NCBI RefSeq assembly: GCF_026914285.1
Contig: NZ_CP113864.1
Span: 657,501 to 721,500 of the forward strand
Direction: 5' to 3'
DNA from: Caldicellulosiruptor naganoensis
GTDB lineage: Bacteria > Bacillota > Thermoanaerobacteria > Caldicellulosiruptorales > Caldicellulosiruptoraceae
DNA: 64,000 nucleotides
The position numbers and the translations under genes are program-made. Shown here piece after piece: positions 9,475-19,773 of the stretch; position 1 is the stretch's first letter, and every line of letters begins with the position of its first letter. The notes under the pieces are model-generated. The model did no database searches and was not told the DNA's origin. It worked only from the letters and a program-made list of their open reading frames with translations.

Positions 9475-10092
9475 ATGAACTTTTCAAATAGCGAAATAAA
9501 TGAGATGTATTTAGATGTCCTGAGAGAGCTTGGGAACATTGGGACCGGAAATGCAATCTCTGCCCTTGCCATGATGATTGGAAGGCGCATTGACATGAAG
9601 GTGCCTGTTGTAAAAATTGTAGATTTGAAGGAAGTGCCTGAGATTTTAGGTGGTGCAGAGATACCGGTTGTAGGGATACTTTTAAATGTCGAGGGTGACA
9701 TAGATGGATTTATCATGCTTGTGATGTCACAAGCATCGGCGCACATTTTGGTAAATATGCTCCTTGGCACATCGCTAAATGGGTACAGTGAATTTACTGA
9801 CATAGAAAAGTCTGCACTAATGGAGATAGGAAATATTTTGGCAGGGGCATATTTAACAGCACTTTCCACACTTACAGGTTTTAAGATGATTCAGTCTGTA
9901 CCACAGCTTGCACAAGATATGGCAGGAGCGATATTGAGCTTCCCTGCAATTCAGTTTGGGGAAACGAGCGATACTGCTCTTTATATTGAAACAGAGATTT
10001 TTGAACAAAGCAGCAGGATTATTGCTGATTTCTTTTTAATACCGACCATAGAATCATATAAAAAAATGTTGAAAGCACTGGGAGTAGCGTGA
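9475..10092 (+). CDS. cheC: CheY-P phosphatase CheC
   Basis: The 205-aa protein has the two pseudo-symmetric CheC active-site motifs, DVLRELGNIGTGNA near the N terminus and SALMEIGNILAGAY in the middle. Each carries the E and N residues needed for CheY-P dephosphorylation. CheC acts with CheD in adaptation in Bacillus-type chemotaxis. CheD follows after three bases, as expected for partners. Of the two homologues here, this is the two-site CheC form. The protein at 19235 is the CheX form. Confidence 0.94.
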   Translation: MNFSNSEINEMYLDVLRELGNIGTGNAISALAMMIGRRIDMKVPVVKIVDLKEVPEILGGAEIPVVGILLNVEGDIDGFIMLVMSQASAHILVNMLLGTSLNGYSEFTDIEKSALMEIGNILAGAYLTALSTLTGFKMIQSVPQLAQDMAGAILSFPAIQFGETSDTALYIETEIFEQSSRIIADFFLIPTIESYKKMLKALGVA

Positions 10093-10095
10093 AAG

Positions 10096-10578
10096 ATGAT
10101 TGAAACAATTAAGGTAGGAATGGCAGATTTAAACGTGACCAAATATCCAAATGCACTTACTACACTTGGTCTTGGCTCGTGTGTTGGAGTTTGTATTTAT
10201 GATACCAAGAATAAGATTATTGGCATGATACATATAATGCTTCCTTACAGCTGGGGTGTGAAGAACAACAGTAACCCTGCAAAGTTTGCTGACACAGGAA
10301 TCCCACTTTTGGTAGAGAAGATGGAAAGTATTGGCTCTAATAAGAAAGACATGATAGCAAAGCTTGCAGGCGGTGCTCAGATGTTTGAAGTAACAAGAAG
10401 CGAGTTCATGAACATAGGAAAACGCAATGTAGAAGCTGCCAAAAAGATTTTAGCTGATTTAAATATTCCAATTATTGCTGAAGATACAGGTGGGAATTAT
10501 GGTAGAACAATAATATTCTACTCTGAGGATGGAAGGCTTGAAATAAAGACAATCGGGAAGGGAACAAAAACTATCTAA
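10096..10578 (+). CDS. cheD: Chemoreceptor glutamine deamidase CheD
   Basis: The 160-aa protein has the CheD catalytic cysteine C29 in LGLGSCVGV, histidine H46 in MIHIMLP, and the downstream KLAGGAQMF segment that supplies the third active-site residue. CheD deamidates receptor glutamines and is regulated by binding CheC, whose gene lies immediately upstream. The ATG follows the cheC stop closely, which suggests coupled translation. Confidence 0.95.
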   Translation: MIETIKVGMADLNVTKYPNALTTLGLGSCVGVCIYDTKNKIIGMIHIMLPYSWGVKNNSNPAKFADTGIPLLVEKMESIGSNKKDMIAKLAGGAQMFEVTRSEFMNIGKRNVEAAKKILADLNIPIIAEDTGGNYGRTIIFYSEDGRLEIKTIGKGTKTI

Positions 10579-10594
10579 AGGAGAAGACTGAGCT

Positions 10595-10774
10595 TTGAAA
10601 TGGGAACAGATTTTACCTGAAGTTTTGGCATTAATAGGAGGAGGAATTGTATTTTTATCTTGCCTTATTATGAAAAAGTCAGGAGAATATACTTTTTTTT
10701 CTACGTTTGTTGTATCATTGATAGGATATATTTGTGGACATTTTATAAAAGGATTCATTGAAAAAGACAGTTAA
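10595..10774 (+). CDS. Small membrane protein, unknown
   Basis: A 59-aa ORF starts with TTG, seven bases after an AAAGGAGAAGA ribosome site, and ends 26 bases before fliA. The peptide has two hydrophobic segments (about residues 7-25 and 32-50) separated by a short KKSGEY loop, and a charged tail KGFIEKDS. I do not recognise a family. Its tight fit between cheD and fliA, good ribosome site and membrane-protein composition argue that it is a real gene. The TTG start and short length keep certainty moderate. Confidence 0.6.
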   Translation: MKWEQILPEVLALIGGGIVFLSCLIMKKSGEYTFFSTFVVSLIGYICGHFIKGFIEKDS

Positions 10775-10800
10775 TTTGGCATTCGAGGGGATTTTGTAAA

Positions 10801-11538
10801 ATGGATGAGGCAGTTTTGTGGGAAAAGTACTCAAAAACAAAAGACCCGAAAATAAAAGAACAGCTTATCTTAAGATATATGCCTCTTGTAAAACTAATAG
10901 CAGGCAGAATGGCAATGTATTTTGGCGGAAATGTTGAGTATGAGGACTTGGTAAGTTATGGTTCTATTGGTCTTTTAGATGCAATCGAGAAATATGACAG
11001 TCGAAAAGGTGTCAAGTTTGAGACGTATGCATATACACGAATAAAAGGTGCTATCATTGACTGTGTCAGGAGCCAAGACTGGGTACCACGAAGTATTAGG
11101 CAAAAAGCAAAAGAAATAGAAAAAGCTTATATCGACATAGAAAAAGAAGGGAAAATCCCTACAGATGAGGAAGTTGCAAAAAGAGTGGGGCTATCACTAT
11201 TGGAACTTCAGAAATTGCAAGAGAAGATAAGTAGCGGAATGATTCTTTCATTAGAAGGATTTCTTGATCAGAACTATGAGACAAGAATAGGTGGGCTTGA
11301 GGACTTTGTTTCGCGCCCTGAGGTATTTGTTGAGAATGAGGAGCTAAAGGAGGTGCTTAGGCAAGAGATAGACAATCTTTCAGAAAATGAGAGGATGGTG
11401 ATAATACTTTATTATTTTGAAGATCTGAGCATAAAAGAAATAGCTCAGATTTTAGGTGTTTCTGAATCAAGGGTGAGTCAGCTTCACACACGTGCGCTTT
11501 TAAAGTTGAGATCACGGTTAGAAAAGTATATAAAGTAA
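10801..11538 (+). CDS. fliA: RNA polymerase sigma factor FliA (sigma-28)
   Basis: The 245-aa sigma-70 family protein shows region 2 (GNVEYEDLVSYGSIGLLDAIEKYD, then KFETYAYTRIKGAIIDCVRSQDWVPRSIR), region 3 and region 4 with the HTH LSIKEIAQILGVSESRVSQLHTRALLKLR. The DWVPRS motif and short length are typical of the flagellar sigma-28 (FliA/SigD). It should direct late flagellar and chemotaxis genes. Location at the end of the fla/che operon matches Bacillus sigD. Confidence 0.95.
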   Translation: MDEAVLWEKYSKTKDPKIKEQLILRYMPLVKLIAGRMAMYFGGNVEYEDLVSYGSIGLLDAIEKYDSRKGVKFETYAYTRIKGAIIDCVRSQDWVPRSIRQKAKEIEKAYIDIEKEGKIPTDEEVAKRVGLSLLELQKLQEKISSGMILSLEGFLDQNYETRIGGLEDFVSRPEVFVENEELKEVLRQEIDNLSENERMVIILYYFEDLSIKEIAQILGVSESRVSQLHTRALLKLRSRLEKYIK

Positions 11539-11583
11539 ATAATAGGAAATTTATTTTTTTAGCGGGGAAAGGGGAGTATTTTT

Positions 11584-12972
11584 ATGTCTGAAGAAACCAT
11601 TAAAGTAGACATTAAGGTCTTGGTAACAACTGATAGATTGAAGGCAAGTGTGATTTTAATACAAAACCAAAGTGGAGTAAATTTAACTTTTGAAAATGTT
11701 ATGAATGCTTTGAGGGCAAACAAAGTGACTTATGGTATAGATGAAGAGGCGATAAGGAAACTTGTTGAAAATCCTGTATTTGGGTCACCAGTTGTAGTTG
11801 CTCAAGGTAAATCTCCCGGCAAGCCCATTGATGGCAAACTCATATACCATTTTGATATAAAACGTGAGATAAAACCAAAAGAACTTCCTGATGGCAGAGT
11901 TGATTACAAGGATTTGGGGATTGTACAAAACGTCAGGAAAGACGATATTCTTGTAACAATGGTTGACCCTGTCGATGGTGAAAATGGTGTTGATGTTTTT
12001 GGAGGAGTGATAAAAGGACAAAAAGGAAAAAGAGTAAATCTACCGAGGGGGAAAAATACATACATTGATGCTGATGGACATACACTGAGAGCTGCTTGTG
12101 ATGGGCAAGTCTCTGTTATAGAAGGAAAGGTTGTGGTTTTAAATACACTTGAGATTAACTCAGATGTTGATAATTCAACAGGAAATATAGACTTTGTTGG
12201 AAATGTGCATATAAAGGGAAGTGTTTTATCGGGGTTTAAGGTTGTTGCTGAGGGGAATGTCGAGGTTGATGGAATTGTTGAGGCTGCTGAGATTGAAGCA
12301 AAAGGTTCTGTAATCTTGCACAAGGGTATAACAGGAATGGGTAAGGGCAAAATAATTTCTCAAAAAAATGTTATTGCAAAATTTATTGAAAACGCAACTG
12401 TGGTGGCAGCTGAAGATATTCAAGCAGAAGCTATTGTCCACAGTGATATCAAGTGTGGTGGAAAGCTTGTTTTGATTGGTAAAAAGGCATCTATTGTAGG
12501 TGGAAGTTGCAAAGTGGGAAAAGAAGTTGAGGCAAAGGTTATAGGGTCTTATCTTTCAACAACTACTGAGATTGAAGTTGGTGTGGACCCACTTATGATA
12601 GAGAGGTACAGAGAAATTAAAAAGGAGATCAATGAATTAAAAGAAAACATCAAAAAATGCGACCAAGGGATTGAGGTACTTAGAAAAATTGAAGCAGCAG
12701 GCAAACTCATCGACGACAAAAGAGAGATGCTTCAGAAGTTTACACGTTCCAAAATTGTGTCTTCTGAGAGATTAAAATCTCTTCAGCTTGAGCTGGAAGA
12801 GATAGAGAAAAGATTAGAAGAGAGAAACGAAGGGGTTGTGAAGGTACAGGACGTTATTTATCCGGGTGTTAAGATTACAATAGGGAATGTGTGTAAGATC
12901 ATAAAAGAACCTATAAAATACTGCAAGATTTACAGAGAAGATGCCGATATAAAAATAGCTCCTTATAGTTAA
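11584..12972 (+). CDS. FapA family protein (DUF342)
   Basis: The 462-aa protein has an N-terminal DUF342 domain with the typical PVDGENGVDVFGG segment, a middle right-handed beta-helix with polymer-like repeats (VHIKGSVLSGFKVVAEGNVEVDGIVEAAEIEAKGSV, split in repeats of about 17 residues), and a coiled coil near 340-420. Family members occur in motility and polymer-linked loci and their biochemical role is unclear. Position right after fliA is common in Clostridia. Assigned by domain recognition, so a molecular function is not claimed. Confidence 0.88.
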   Translation: MSEETIKVDIKVLVTTDRLKASVILIQNQSGVNLTFENVMNALRANKVTYGIDEEAIRKLVENPVFGSPVVVAQGKSPGKPIDGKLIYHFDIKREIKPKELPDGRVDYKDLGIVQNVRKDDILVTMVDPVDGENGVDVFGGVIKGQKGKRVNLPRGKNTYIDADGHTLRAACDGQVSVIEGKVVVLNTLEINSDVDNSTGNIDFVGNVHIKGSVLSGFKVVAEGNVEVDGIVEAAEIEAKGSVILHKGITGMGKGKIISQKNVIAKFIENATVVAAEDIQAEAIVHSDIKCGGKLVLIGKKASIVGGSCKVGKEVEAKVIGSYLSTTTEIEVGVDPLMIERYREIKKEINELKENIKKCDQGIEVLRKIEAAGKLIDDKREMLQKFTRSKIVSSERLKSLQLELEEIEKRLEERNEGVVKVQDVIYPGVKITIGNVCKIIKEPIKYCKIYREDADIKIAPYS

Positions 12973-13000
12973 AACAAGGTATAAAAGGAGTTGGTTCTTT

Positions 13001-13264
13001 ATGAACATTCGGCCAATCGATGTAAAAATTTTGTATCCTAAATCTACAGAGGTTTCCCAGATTGTATTTGGTGAGCAGCAAAAAGAAAATATGCTAAAGC
13101 ATATAAATGCACAGAAGAATCAGGCAAAGGTAGAGGAAGATTTAAGACAAGTAAAAAGTAAGGACAATGTTTCGGAAATCAGACTTACGCAAAAACAAGA
13201 AAGTGAGAAGCAACAGGCGAAAAAACAGAAAAAAACTAATAAAGGTTTTGATATAAGAGTTTGA
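13001..13264 (+). CDS. Hypothetical small charged protein
   Basis: The 87-aa product has a short ordered N terminus (MNIRPIDVKILYPKSTEVSQ) and a long K/Q/E-rich, probably helical or disordered tail. I do not recognise a family. A ribosome site (AAAAGGAG) precedes the ATG. It lies between the DUF342 gene and the two small genes below with little spacing, which points to the same transcript. The N terminus resembles short flagella-associated proteins found at this position in Clostridia, but this is only an impression. Confidence 0.7.
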   Translation: MNIRPIDVKILYPKSTEVSQIVFGEQQKENMLKHINAQKNQAKVEEDLRQVKSKDNVSEIRLTQKQESEKQQAKKQKKTNKGFDIRV

Positions 13265-13281
13265 CAAGAGGGAGAAAAGAG

Positions 13282-13782
13282 ATGGATGCATACGTTGCTC
13301 TATTTGTATTTTTAGGACTTATAATGATTTTTGCTTCACTTAGGTCAATAAAAAAAGACATAGAAAAAGGAGAAAAAATTTTAATTGACTCTGAGAAAGT
13401 ATCTTTGAAACTTTCACAACTTTTGAGTGAAGCAACTGAGACAATTGAAGAATTAGATAGTTTTGGGGAGTATATAATTGAAAGGATTGAAAACAGGGTA
13501 AAATGGGCAAAAGAGGAAATGGATAAAATAAAAGATAAAGCAACTACAAAAGAAATGGATGAAAATAAAAATTCAGGAGAAATTGAAAGAAAAATCACCA
13601 ACAATGAACAAAGTGCTAATCTTTCTCCCAAAAAATCAAAAGAAGAAATCTATCACAAGGCTGTTGAGCTGTATAGACAAGGTCTTAGTATAGAAGAGGT
13701 TGCATCAAGGCTGGGAATAGGTAAGGGTGAGGCAAAGCTTGCAATAAAGATTGTAGGAGGGAAAAAGTCTGAGATGGTATAA
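13282..13782 (+). CDS. Membrane-anchored coiled-coil protein with C-terminal HTH-like domain
   Basis: The ATG at 13282 is preferred because AGAGGGAGAAAAG lies just before it. An upstream TTG at 13261 in frame overlaps the previous gene. The 166-aa protein has one N-terminal membrane segment (YVALFVFLGLIMIFASL), a coiled coil, a charged linker and a C-terminal helix-turn-helix-like module (HKAVELYRQGLSIEEVASRLGI). This layout matches the DUF2802/DUF6115-type proteins found near fliA in Firmicutes. The role is unknown. Confidence 0.75.
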   Translation: MDAYVALFVFLGLIMIFASLRSIKKDIEKGEKILIDSEKVSLKLSQLLSEATETIEELDSFGEYIIERIENRVKWAKEEMDKIKDKATTKEMDENKNSGEIERKITNNEQSANLSPKKSKEEIYHKAVELYRQGLSIEEVASRLGIGKGEAKLAIKIVGGKKSEMV

Positions 13783-13786
13783 GTTT

Positions 13787-14089
13787 ATGCTTTTGGGTAT
13801 TGGTATTGGGTGGATTTTGGGAGTTTTGACAATGTACTTTCTATTTAGTGCAAACTATGGCGGAAATGCTTCGGATTTGAATGATAAAGTGGATATCTAT
13901 ATAGATAGTGTAGAGAACCTAAGTGAGGTACTTTATCAAAATGGTGTGATACAAGACAAGAAATCGTTTGAAGAATTTTTAAAACTAAAAAAATTAGACA
14001 AGCGATATTTTACAACTGGTAAAAAGGTTTCTTTTAGAAAAGCTATGACTTATGAAGAAATTTTTAATGTTGTTTACAAAAGAGAATGA
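13787..14089 (+). CDS. Small membrane protein resembling the MltG LysM-like subdomain
   Basis: The 100-aa protein has one N-terminal membrane helix (GIGIGWILGVLTMYFLF) followed by a soluble part. The pattern SEVLYQNGVIQDKKSFEEFLKL then FTTGKKVSFRKAMTYEEIFNVV resembles the LysM-like subdomain of the endolytic transglycosylase MltG (YceG). The catalytic domain is absent, so this would be a non-catalytic stub. The similarity is inferred by eye. It closes the fla/che-linked group of small genes. Confidence 0.65.
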   Translation: MLLGIGIGWILGVLTMYFLFSANYGGNASDLNDKVDIYIDSVENLSEVLYQNGVIQDKKSFEEFLKLKKLDKRYFTTGKKVSFRKAMTYEEIFNVVYKRE

Positions 14090-14140
14090 AAAATGTTTTA
14101 CCTATTTTGAAACAAAATTTCAAAGCTGTGGGGTTGAAAA

Positions 14141-14989
14141 ATGATAGAGACGCTTAACACCATAATGCCGGTGATTGTAAAGACTCTGGAGCGTGTGCAT
14201 GATAGTTCCTGGAAGATGGATTATAACATACATGACAGTTATGAACTAATATTTGTTAAAAAAGGCAGTATTGATTTTTGGATAGAAGAAGAAAAAATAG
14301 AACTAAAAGCAGGTGACCTTCTTATAATAAAACCGCACACAAGGCATAAGTTTGAAGTTGTGGGGAGTTTTAAAGCAGAATTTATTGTGATGGGCTTTTA
14401 TTTAAAGCCTCAGAGTAAATCTAAGATAGAGGAATTAAAGGAAATCTACGGTTTTCTGAAACATATGGAAGCACTTTCTTCGCCGTTTTATTATCTTCAC
14501 GTCAGGAAGAGAAGTAGTATCTTTTTTTGTTTAGAATCTATATTGCAAGAGACAAAAGAGAATAGAGAAAGTCTTCTCCTCTATATAAAGTCGCTAGAAC
14601 TTTTTATATATATTACTCGTGAAATGGTTAATTTGGAAATAAAAAGAAGTTTTGATTATTCTAAGATTGCTAAGTTTATCAAAGACTATATAGACCAAAA
14701 CTACATGGAAGACATCAAAATAGGGGATATTGCCAAAAAACTTTTTATGTCAGAAAGTAGCATCTCACGTCTTTTCAAAAATCAATTCGGGATTTTACCC
14801 AAAGAATATCTACTTTCAAAAAGGATAGAAAAGGCAAAGGAATACCTTTCTATGTCCAATTTGAAAATAAGTGAGATAGCTATTATGTGTGGTTTCTCTT
14901 CTTTACAGAGGTTCAATGACATTTTTAAAAAGTACACAGGTTTTTCTCCTACCCACTTTAGAAAACTTACATTGCAAAGTTCTAAATAG
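14141..14989 (+). CDS. AraC family transcriptional regulator
   Basis: The 282-aa protein has an N-terminal cupin-like sensing domain (about 20-95, including LKAGDLLIIKPHTRHKFEVV) and a C-terminal double helix-turn-helix domain of AraC type. The helices IKIGDIAKKLFMSESSISRLFK and MCGFSSLQRFNDIFKKYTGFSP are clear. Such regulators usually respond to sugars. No sugar gene is adjacent, so the target cannot be named. An intrinsic terminator follows at 15025-15057. Confidence 0.9.
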   Translation: MIETLNTIMPVIVKTLERVHDSSWKMDYNIHDSYELIFVKKGSIDFWIEEEKIELKAGDLLIIKPHTRHKFEVVGSFKAEFIVMGFYLKPQSKSKIEELKEIYGFLKHMEALSSPFYYLHVRKRSSIFFCLESILQETKENRESLLLYIKSLELFIYITREMVNLEIKRSFDYSKIAKFIKDYIDQNYMEDIKIGDIAKKLFMSESSISRLFKNQFGILPKEYLLSKRIEKAKEYLSMSNLKISEIAIMCGFSSLQRFNDIFKKYTGFSPTHFRKLTLQSSK

Positions 14990-15024
14990 GAGCGAAATAA
15001 CACCATAGGCAATCTTGCGTAAGA

Positions 15025-15057
15025 AGAAGTTTTTTGAAGAAAAACTTCTCTTTTTTC
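15025..15057 (+). terminator. Intrinsic terminator after the AraC gene
   Basis: A 10-bp stem (15025-15034 with 15040-15049) encloses a 5-base loop TGAAG and is followed by CTTTTTTC. It separates the AraC gene from groES-groEL. Confidence 0.8.
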
Positions 15058-15110
15058 AAGATTTTCATTAAAAATTGAATATCTTGCGCATATTTTGGGT
15101 AAAATCAAAC

Positions 15111-15140
15111 TTGATTAGGAAAGGAATAATATACTATAGT
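15111..15140 (+). promoter_or_regulatory. groESL promoter (sigma-A type)
   Basis: TTGATT at 15111-15116 and TATAGT at 15135-15140 are separated by 18 bases. The pair lies just upstream of the CIRCE operator, the usual arrangement for HrcA-controlled chaperone genes. Confidence 0.65.
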
Positions 15141-15151
15141 AATTAATGTGA

Positions 15152-15178
15152 TTAGCACTCACTATTAATGAGTGCTAA
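15152..15178 (+). promoter_or_regulatory. CIRCE operator (HrcA site)
   Basis: TTAGCACTC at 15152-15160 and GAGTGCTAA at 15170-15178 form a perfect 9-bp inverted repeat with a 9-base spacer, the exact CIRCE consensus. HrcA binds this element and represses chaperone genes until heat stress. It lies between the promoter and groES, so it would act at the transcription start and on the 5' leader. Confidence 0.97.
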
Positions 15179-15207
15179 CAAAAATGAAAAAGGAGGTTAG
15201 AAAAGGG

Positions 15208-17143
<1,936 letters not shown>

Positions 17144-17160
17144 TTAAAGTGATTTTTGAA

Positions 17161-17198
17161 ATAAAGGCTGCTACTCATAGCAGCCTTTATTTTTTTTT
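17161..17198 (+). terminator. Intrinsic terminator after groEL
   Basis: A 13-bp perfect stem (17161-17173 with 17178-17190) around loop CTCA is followed by eight T residues. The TATAAT of the next gene (17201-17206, preceded by TG as an extended -10) begins almost immediately after it. Confidence 0.93.
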
Positions 17199-17257
17199 GA
17201 TATAATATTTGTAACAATCATGCAAAAAGTCTTTTTTAAAAAAGGTGAAAAGCAAAA

Positions 17258-18097
17258 ATGTACAGACTACTTGCAATTGACCTTGATATGACACTTTTAG
17301 ACCGCGAAAAGAAAATCTCCCAAAGAAATAAAACGGCAATTACACTTGCAAAACGAAAAGGAATACACGTTGTACTCTGCTCAGGAAGGATTCTAAAAGG
17401 TGTTTTGCACTTTGCAAAAGTTTTAGGGCTTTCAGATGAAATTCTCATAGCTTGCAATGGTGCAATAATAAGAGACTTGAAATCAAATAGGGATATCTAT
17501 TATATAGGGCTTGACAATGACAGTAGTTTAGAGATTGCCAAAATATGCAAGGCTAATAACATCTATTATCATTATTACTACAAAGATACCATGATAGCAC
17601 AAAGGCTTGACTATTCATCAAGGTTTTATTATGAAAAAAACAAAGAACTTCCTGATGATGAAAAAATAGAGATTGTTATTGACGATTCCTTAGAGACAAT
17701 AAAAGATTGTGGAAATCTTATAACCAAATTTGTGATTATTGATAAAGATATAGAAAAGGTAGATCATGTGAGAAGGCAAATAGAAGAAAAGGTTGGAAAT
17801 ATTGAAACCACAAAATCGGATGTCAATATTTTAGAAGTAATGAAGAAAGGGGTTAACAAGAGAAAAGCGCTTGAGTTTGTCTGCTCTTATCTTAATATAG
17901 ACAAAAAAGAGGTGATGGCAATAGGAGACAATGAAAATGACCTTCAGATGATTGAGTTTGCAGGTTTGGGGGTTGCGATGGAAAATGCTATTGACAGTCT
18001 TAAAGAAATTGCCGACTACATAACAGATTCGTATGAAAATGACGGGGTTGCAAAGGCTATCGAAAAGTTTGTTTTGGAGGAATTTGTAAATGCATAG
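17258..18097 (+). CDS. Cof-type HAD phosphatase
   Basis: The 279-aa protein is a Cof/HAD-IIB hydrolase. Motif I is LAIDLDMTLLD with the two catalytic aspartates. Motif II is LCSGR. Motif IV is MAIGDNENDLQMIEFAGLGVAM. Such enzymes dephosphorylate sugar phosphates or flavin-type substrates, and the substrate here cannot be told. A similar gene lies at 31080. The 3' end overlaps the next gene by eight bases. Confidence 0.9.
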   Translation: MYRLLAIDLDMTLLDREKKISQRNKTAITLAKRKGIHVVLCSGRILKGVLHFAKVLGLSDEILIACNGAIIRDLKSNRDIYYIGLDNDSSLEIAKICKANNIYYHYYYKDTMIAQRLDYSSRFYYEKNKELPDDEKIEIVIDDSLETIKDCGNLITKFVIIDKDIEKVDHVRRQIEEKVGNIETTKSDVNILEVMKKGVNKRKALEFVCSYLNIDKKEVMAIGDNENDLQMIEFAGLGVAMENAIDSLKEIADYITDSYENDGVAKAIEKFVLEEFVNA

Positions 18098-19217
18098 GGT
18101 TGCAATTGTGAGATGTAATACATATAATGTGGATGATATAAAAAAGGCACTTGAAAAAGGTATAGACCTATTAGGGTTTGAATTTACAAGATTAAATAAA
18201 GTGTTATTGAAGCCAAATCTACTTATGAAAAAAAGGCCTGAGGAGGCTGTCACAACTCATCCAGCTGTAGTTGAGGCAGTTGTAAAGATCATCCAAGAAA
18301 AAACGAATGAAATTATAATTGCAGACAGTCCAGGTGGACCTTACACAAAACGAAGATTGGAGGCAGTGTATCAAGCAGCAGGACTTAAAGAACTTGAAAA
18401 GTATAAAAAGGTCACTTTAAACTATGATACGTCATCTAAGGAAATCCAGTTAGACAGAAGTATTCTGAAAAAGATATCGTTTATATCACCCTATTTTGAA
18501 GTCGATAGCCTAATTAATCTTCCAAAGCTTAAAACTCACAGAATGGCAGTGTATACAGGTGCTGTAAAAAATCTATTTGGTCTTGTTCCAGGTGGGCAAA
18601 AGGCAGAATTACATTTTAGATTGCAAGAAGTTGACAAGTTTATGGAGATGTTGCTTGACATTTATTCTACTGCAAAGCCCATTTTAAATATCATGGATGC
18701 AATTGTTGGGATGGAAGGAGAAGGACCGTCGGCAGGAAAACCACGCAGCTTAGGACTTCTTTTGATTTCTCAAGATGCAATTGCATTGGATTTTGTTGCA
18801 TGCAAAATTATTGGGCTTGAAATAAAAGATGTCCCTCTTTTGAATGTAGCTAAAAGTAAAGGCCTTTTAAATCCCGATGAGATTGAGATTGTAGGCGAAA
18901 CACTGGAAGAGGTAGCAGTGAACAATTTTAAAGTACCACTTAGACCTGAGATTTCATTTGTAAGAGGAAGATTTCCCAATTTTATAGCCAAAATAATAAG
19001 TGACATTCTTACTCCAAGGCCGGTTTTTGATAGAAATATTTGTATAGGTTGTGCAGAGTGTTTTAATGCCTGCCCTGCTCAGGCAATTGAGCTGAGAAGC
19101 AGAAAAGCATATATTGATTTGAAAAAGTGTATTAGGTGTTATTGCTGTCATGAGCTTTGTCCTGCAAAAGCTATTACAATAAAGCGTTCATTTTTATTTG
19201 AAAAAATACTAAAGTGA
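18090..19217 (+). CDS. DUF362 protein with two 4Fe-4S clusters
   Basis: The 375-aa protein has an N-terminal DUF362 domain (about 1-295) and a C-terminal bacterial ferredoxin domain. Two cluster motifs are seen, CIGCAECFNACP and CIRCYCCHELCP, both with full CxxCxxCxxxCP spacing. DUF362 function is not established. The ferredoxin part suggests electron transfer. The ATG overlaps the preceding HAD gene. A second DUF362 protein without the ferredoxin part lies at 41276. Confidence 0.88.
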   Translation: MHRVAIVRCNTYNVDDIKKALEKGIDLLGFEFTRLNKVLLKPNLLMKKRPEEAVTTHPAVVEAVVKIIQEKTNEIIIADSPGGPYTKRRLEAVYQAAGLKELEKYKKVTLNYDTSSKEIQLDRSILKKISFISPYFEVDSLINLPKLKTHRMAVYTGAVKNLFGLVPGGQKAELHFRLQEVDKFMEMLLDIYSTAKPILNIMDAIVGMEGEGPSAGKPRSLGLLLISQDAIALDFVACKIIGLEIKDVPLLNVAKSKGLLNPDEIEIVGETLEEVAVNNFKVPLRPEISFVRGRFPNFIAKIISDILTPRPVFDRNICIGCAECFNACPAQAIELRSRKAYIDLKKCIRCYCCHELCPAKAITIKRSFLFEKILK

Positions 19218-19234
19218 GAGAAAGGAGGTAAGTC

Positions 19235-19756
19235 TTGCTTGCTGTCTCAAAATCTTTTGTGACAGGGGCAAGACAATATACGATGAATATAAATGTAGAG
19301 TATATCAATCCATTTATTCAGGCAAGTCAACAAGTTCTAAAACAGGTTGCAAACATTGATTTTAAATTGGGGAAAGTATACCTCAAAGATCCTACTTACA
19401 AAGTAGAACAAGTGGTTGTCATAATTGGAATGACAGGAAATATAAAAGGACAGGTTAATTTCTGTATGTCGCTTGATGCTGCTAAGAATATTGCATCTAA
19501 GATGATGGGTGGGTATCCTGTTACTGAGTTTGATGACCTTGCAAAAAGTGCAATTGGCGAGTTGGCGAATATGATAATGGGCAACACTTCAATGCTTTTT
19601 TCACAAAAAGGGCTCAAAGTTGAGATAACACCGCCTTCAATACTTATGGGTGAGAACATGATTTTGAGTACATCAAAGATGATAAATATATGTGTACCGC
19701 TTCTTCTTGACAATGGTGATAAAATTGATATGGACGTTGCATTTGTTGAATACTAA
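19235..19756 (+). CDS. CheX-like chemotaxis phosphatase
   Basis: The protein has the CheX/CheC fold signature, with the active-site-like helix SAIGELANMIMGNTSML carrying the E and N residues and an N-terminal NVEYINPFIQASQQVLKQ typical of CheX. It probably dephosphorylates CheY-P. The TTG start at 19235 is supported by AGGAGG six bases upstream, giving 173 aa. The ATG at 19283 would match the usual CheX N terminus but lacks a good site. It is far from the cheACD block. Confidence 0.82.
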   Translation: MLAVSKSFVTGARQYTMNINVEYINPFIQASQQVLKQVANIDFKLGKVYLKDPTYKVEQVVVIIGMTGNIKGQVNFCMSLDAAKNIASKMMGGYPVTEFDDLAKSAIGELANMIMGNTSMLFSQKGLKVEITPPSILMGENMILSTSKMINICVPLLLDNGDKIDMDVAFVEY

Positions 19757-19773
19757 CCTGTGAAAGGAGGCTG

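Noticed and set aside
15172-15207. Longer groES starting at 15172
   Set aside because: The start would lie inside the CIRCE operator and lacks a ribosome site. ATG 15208 has a strong one and gives the normal N terminus.
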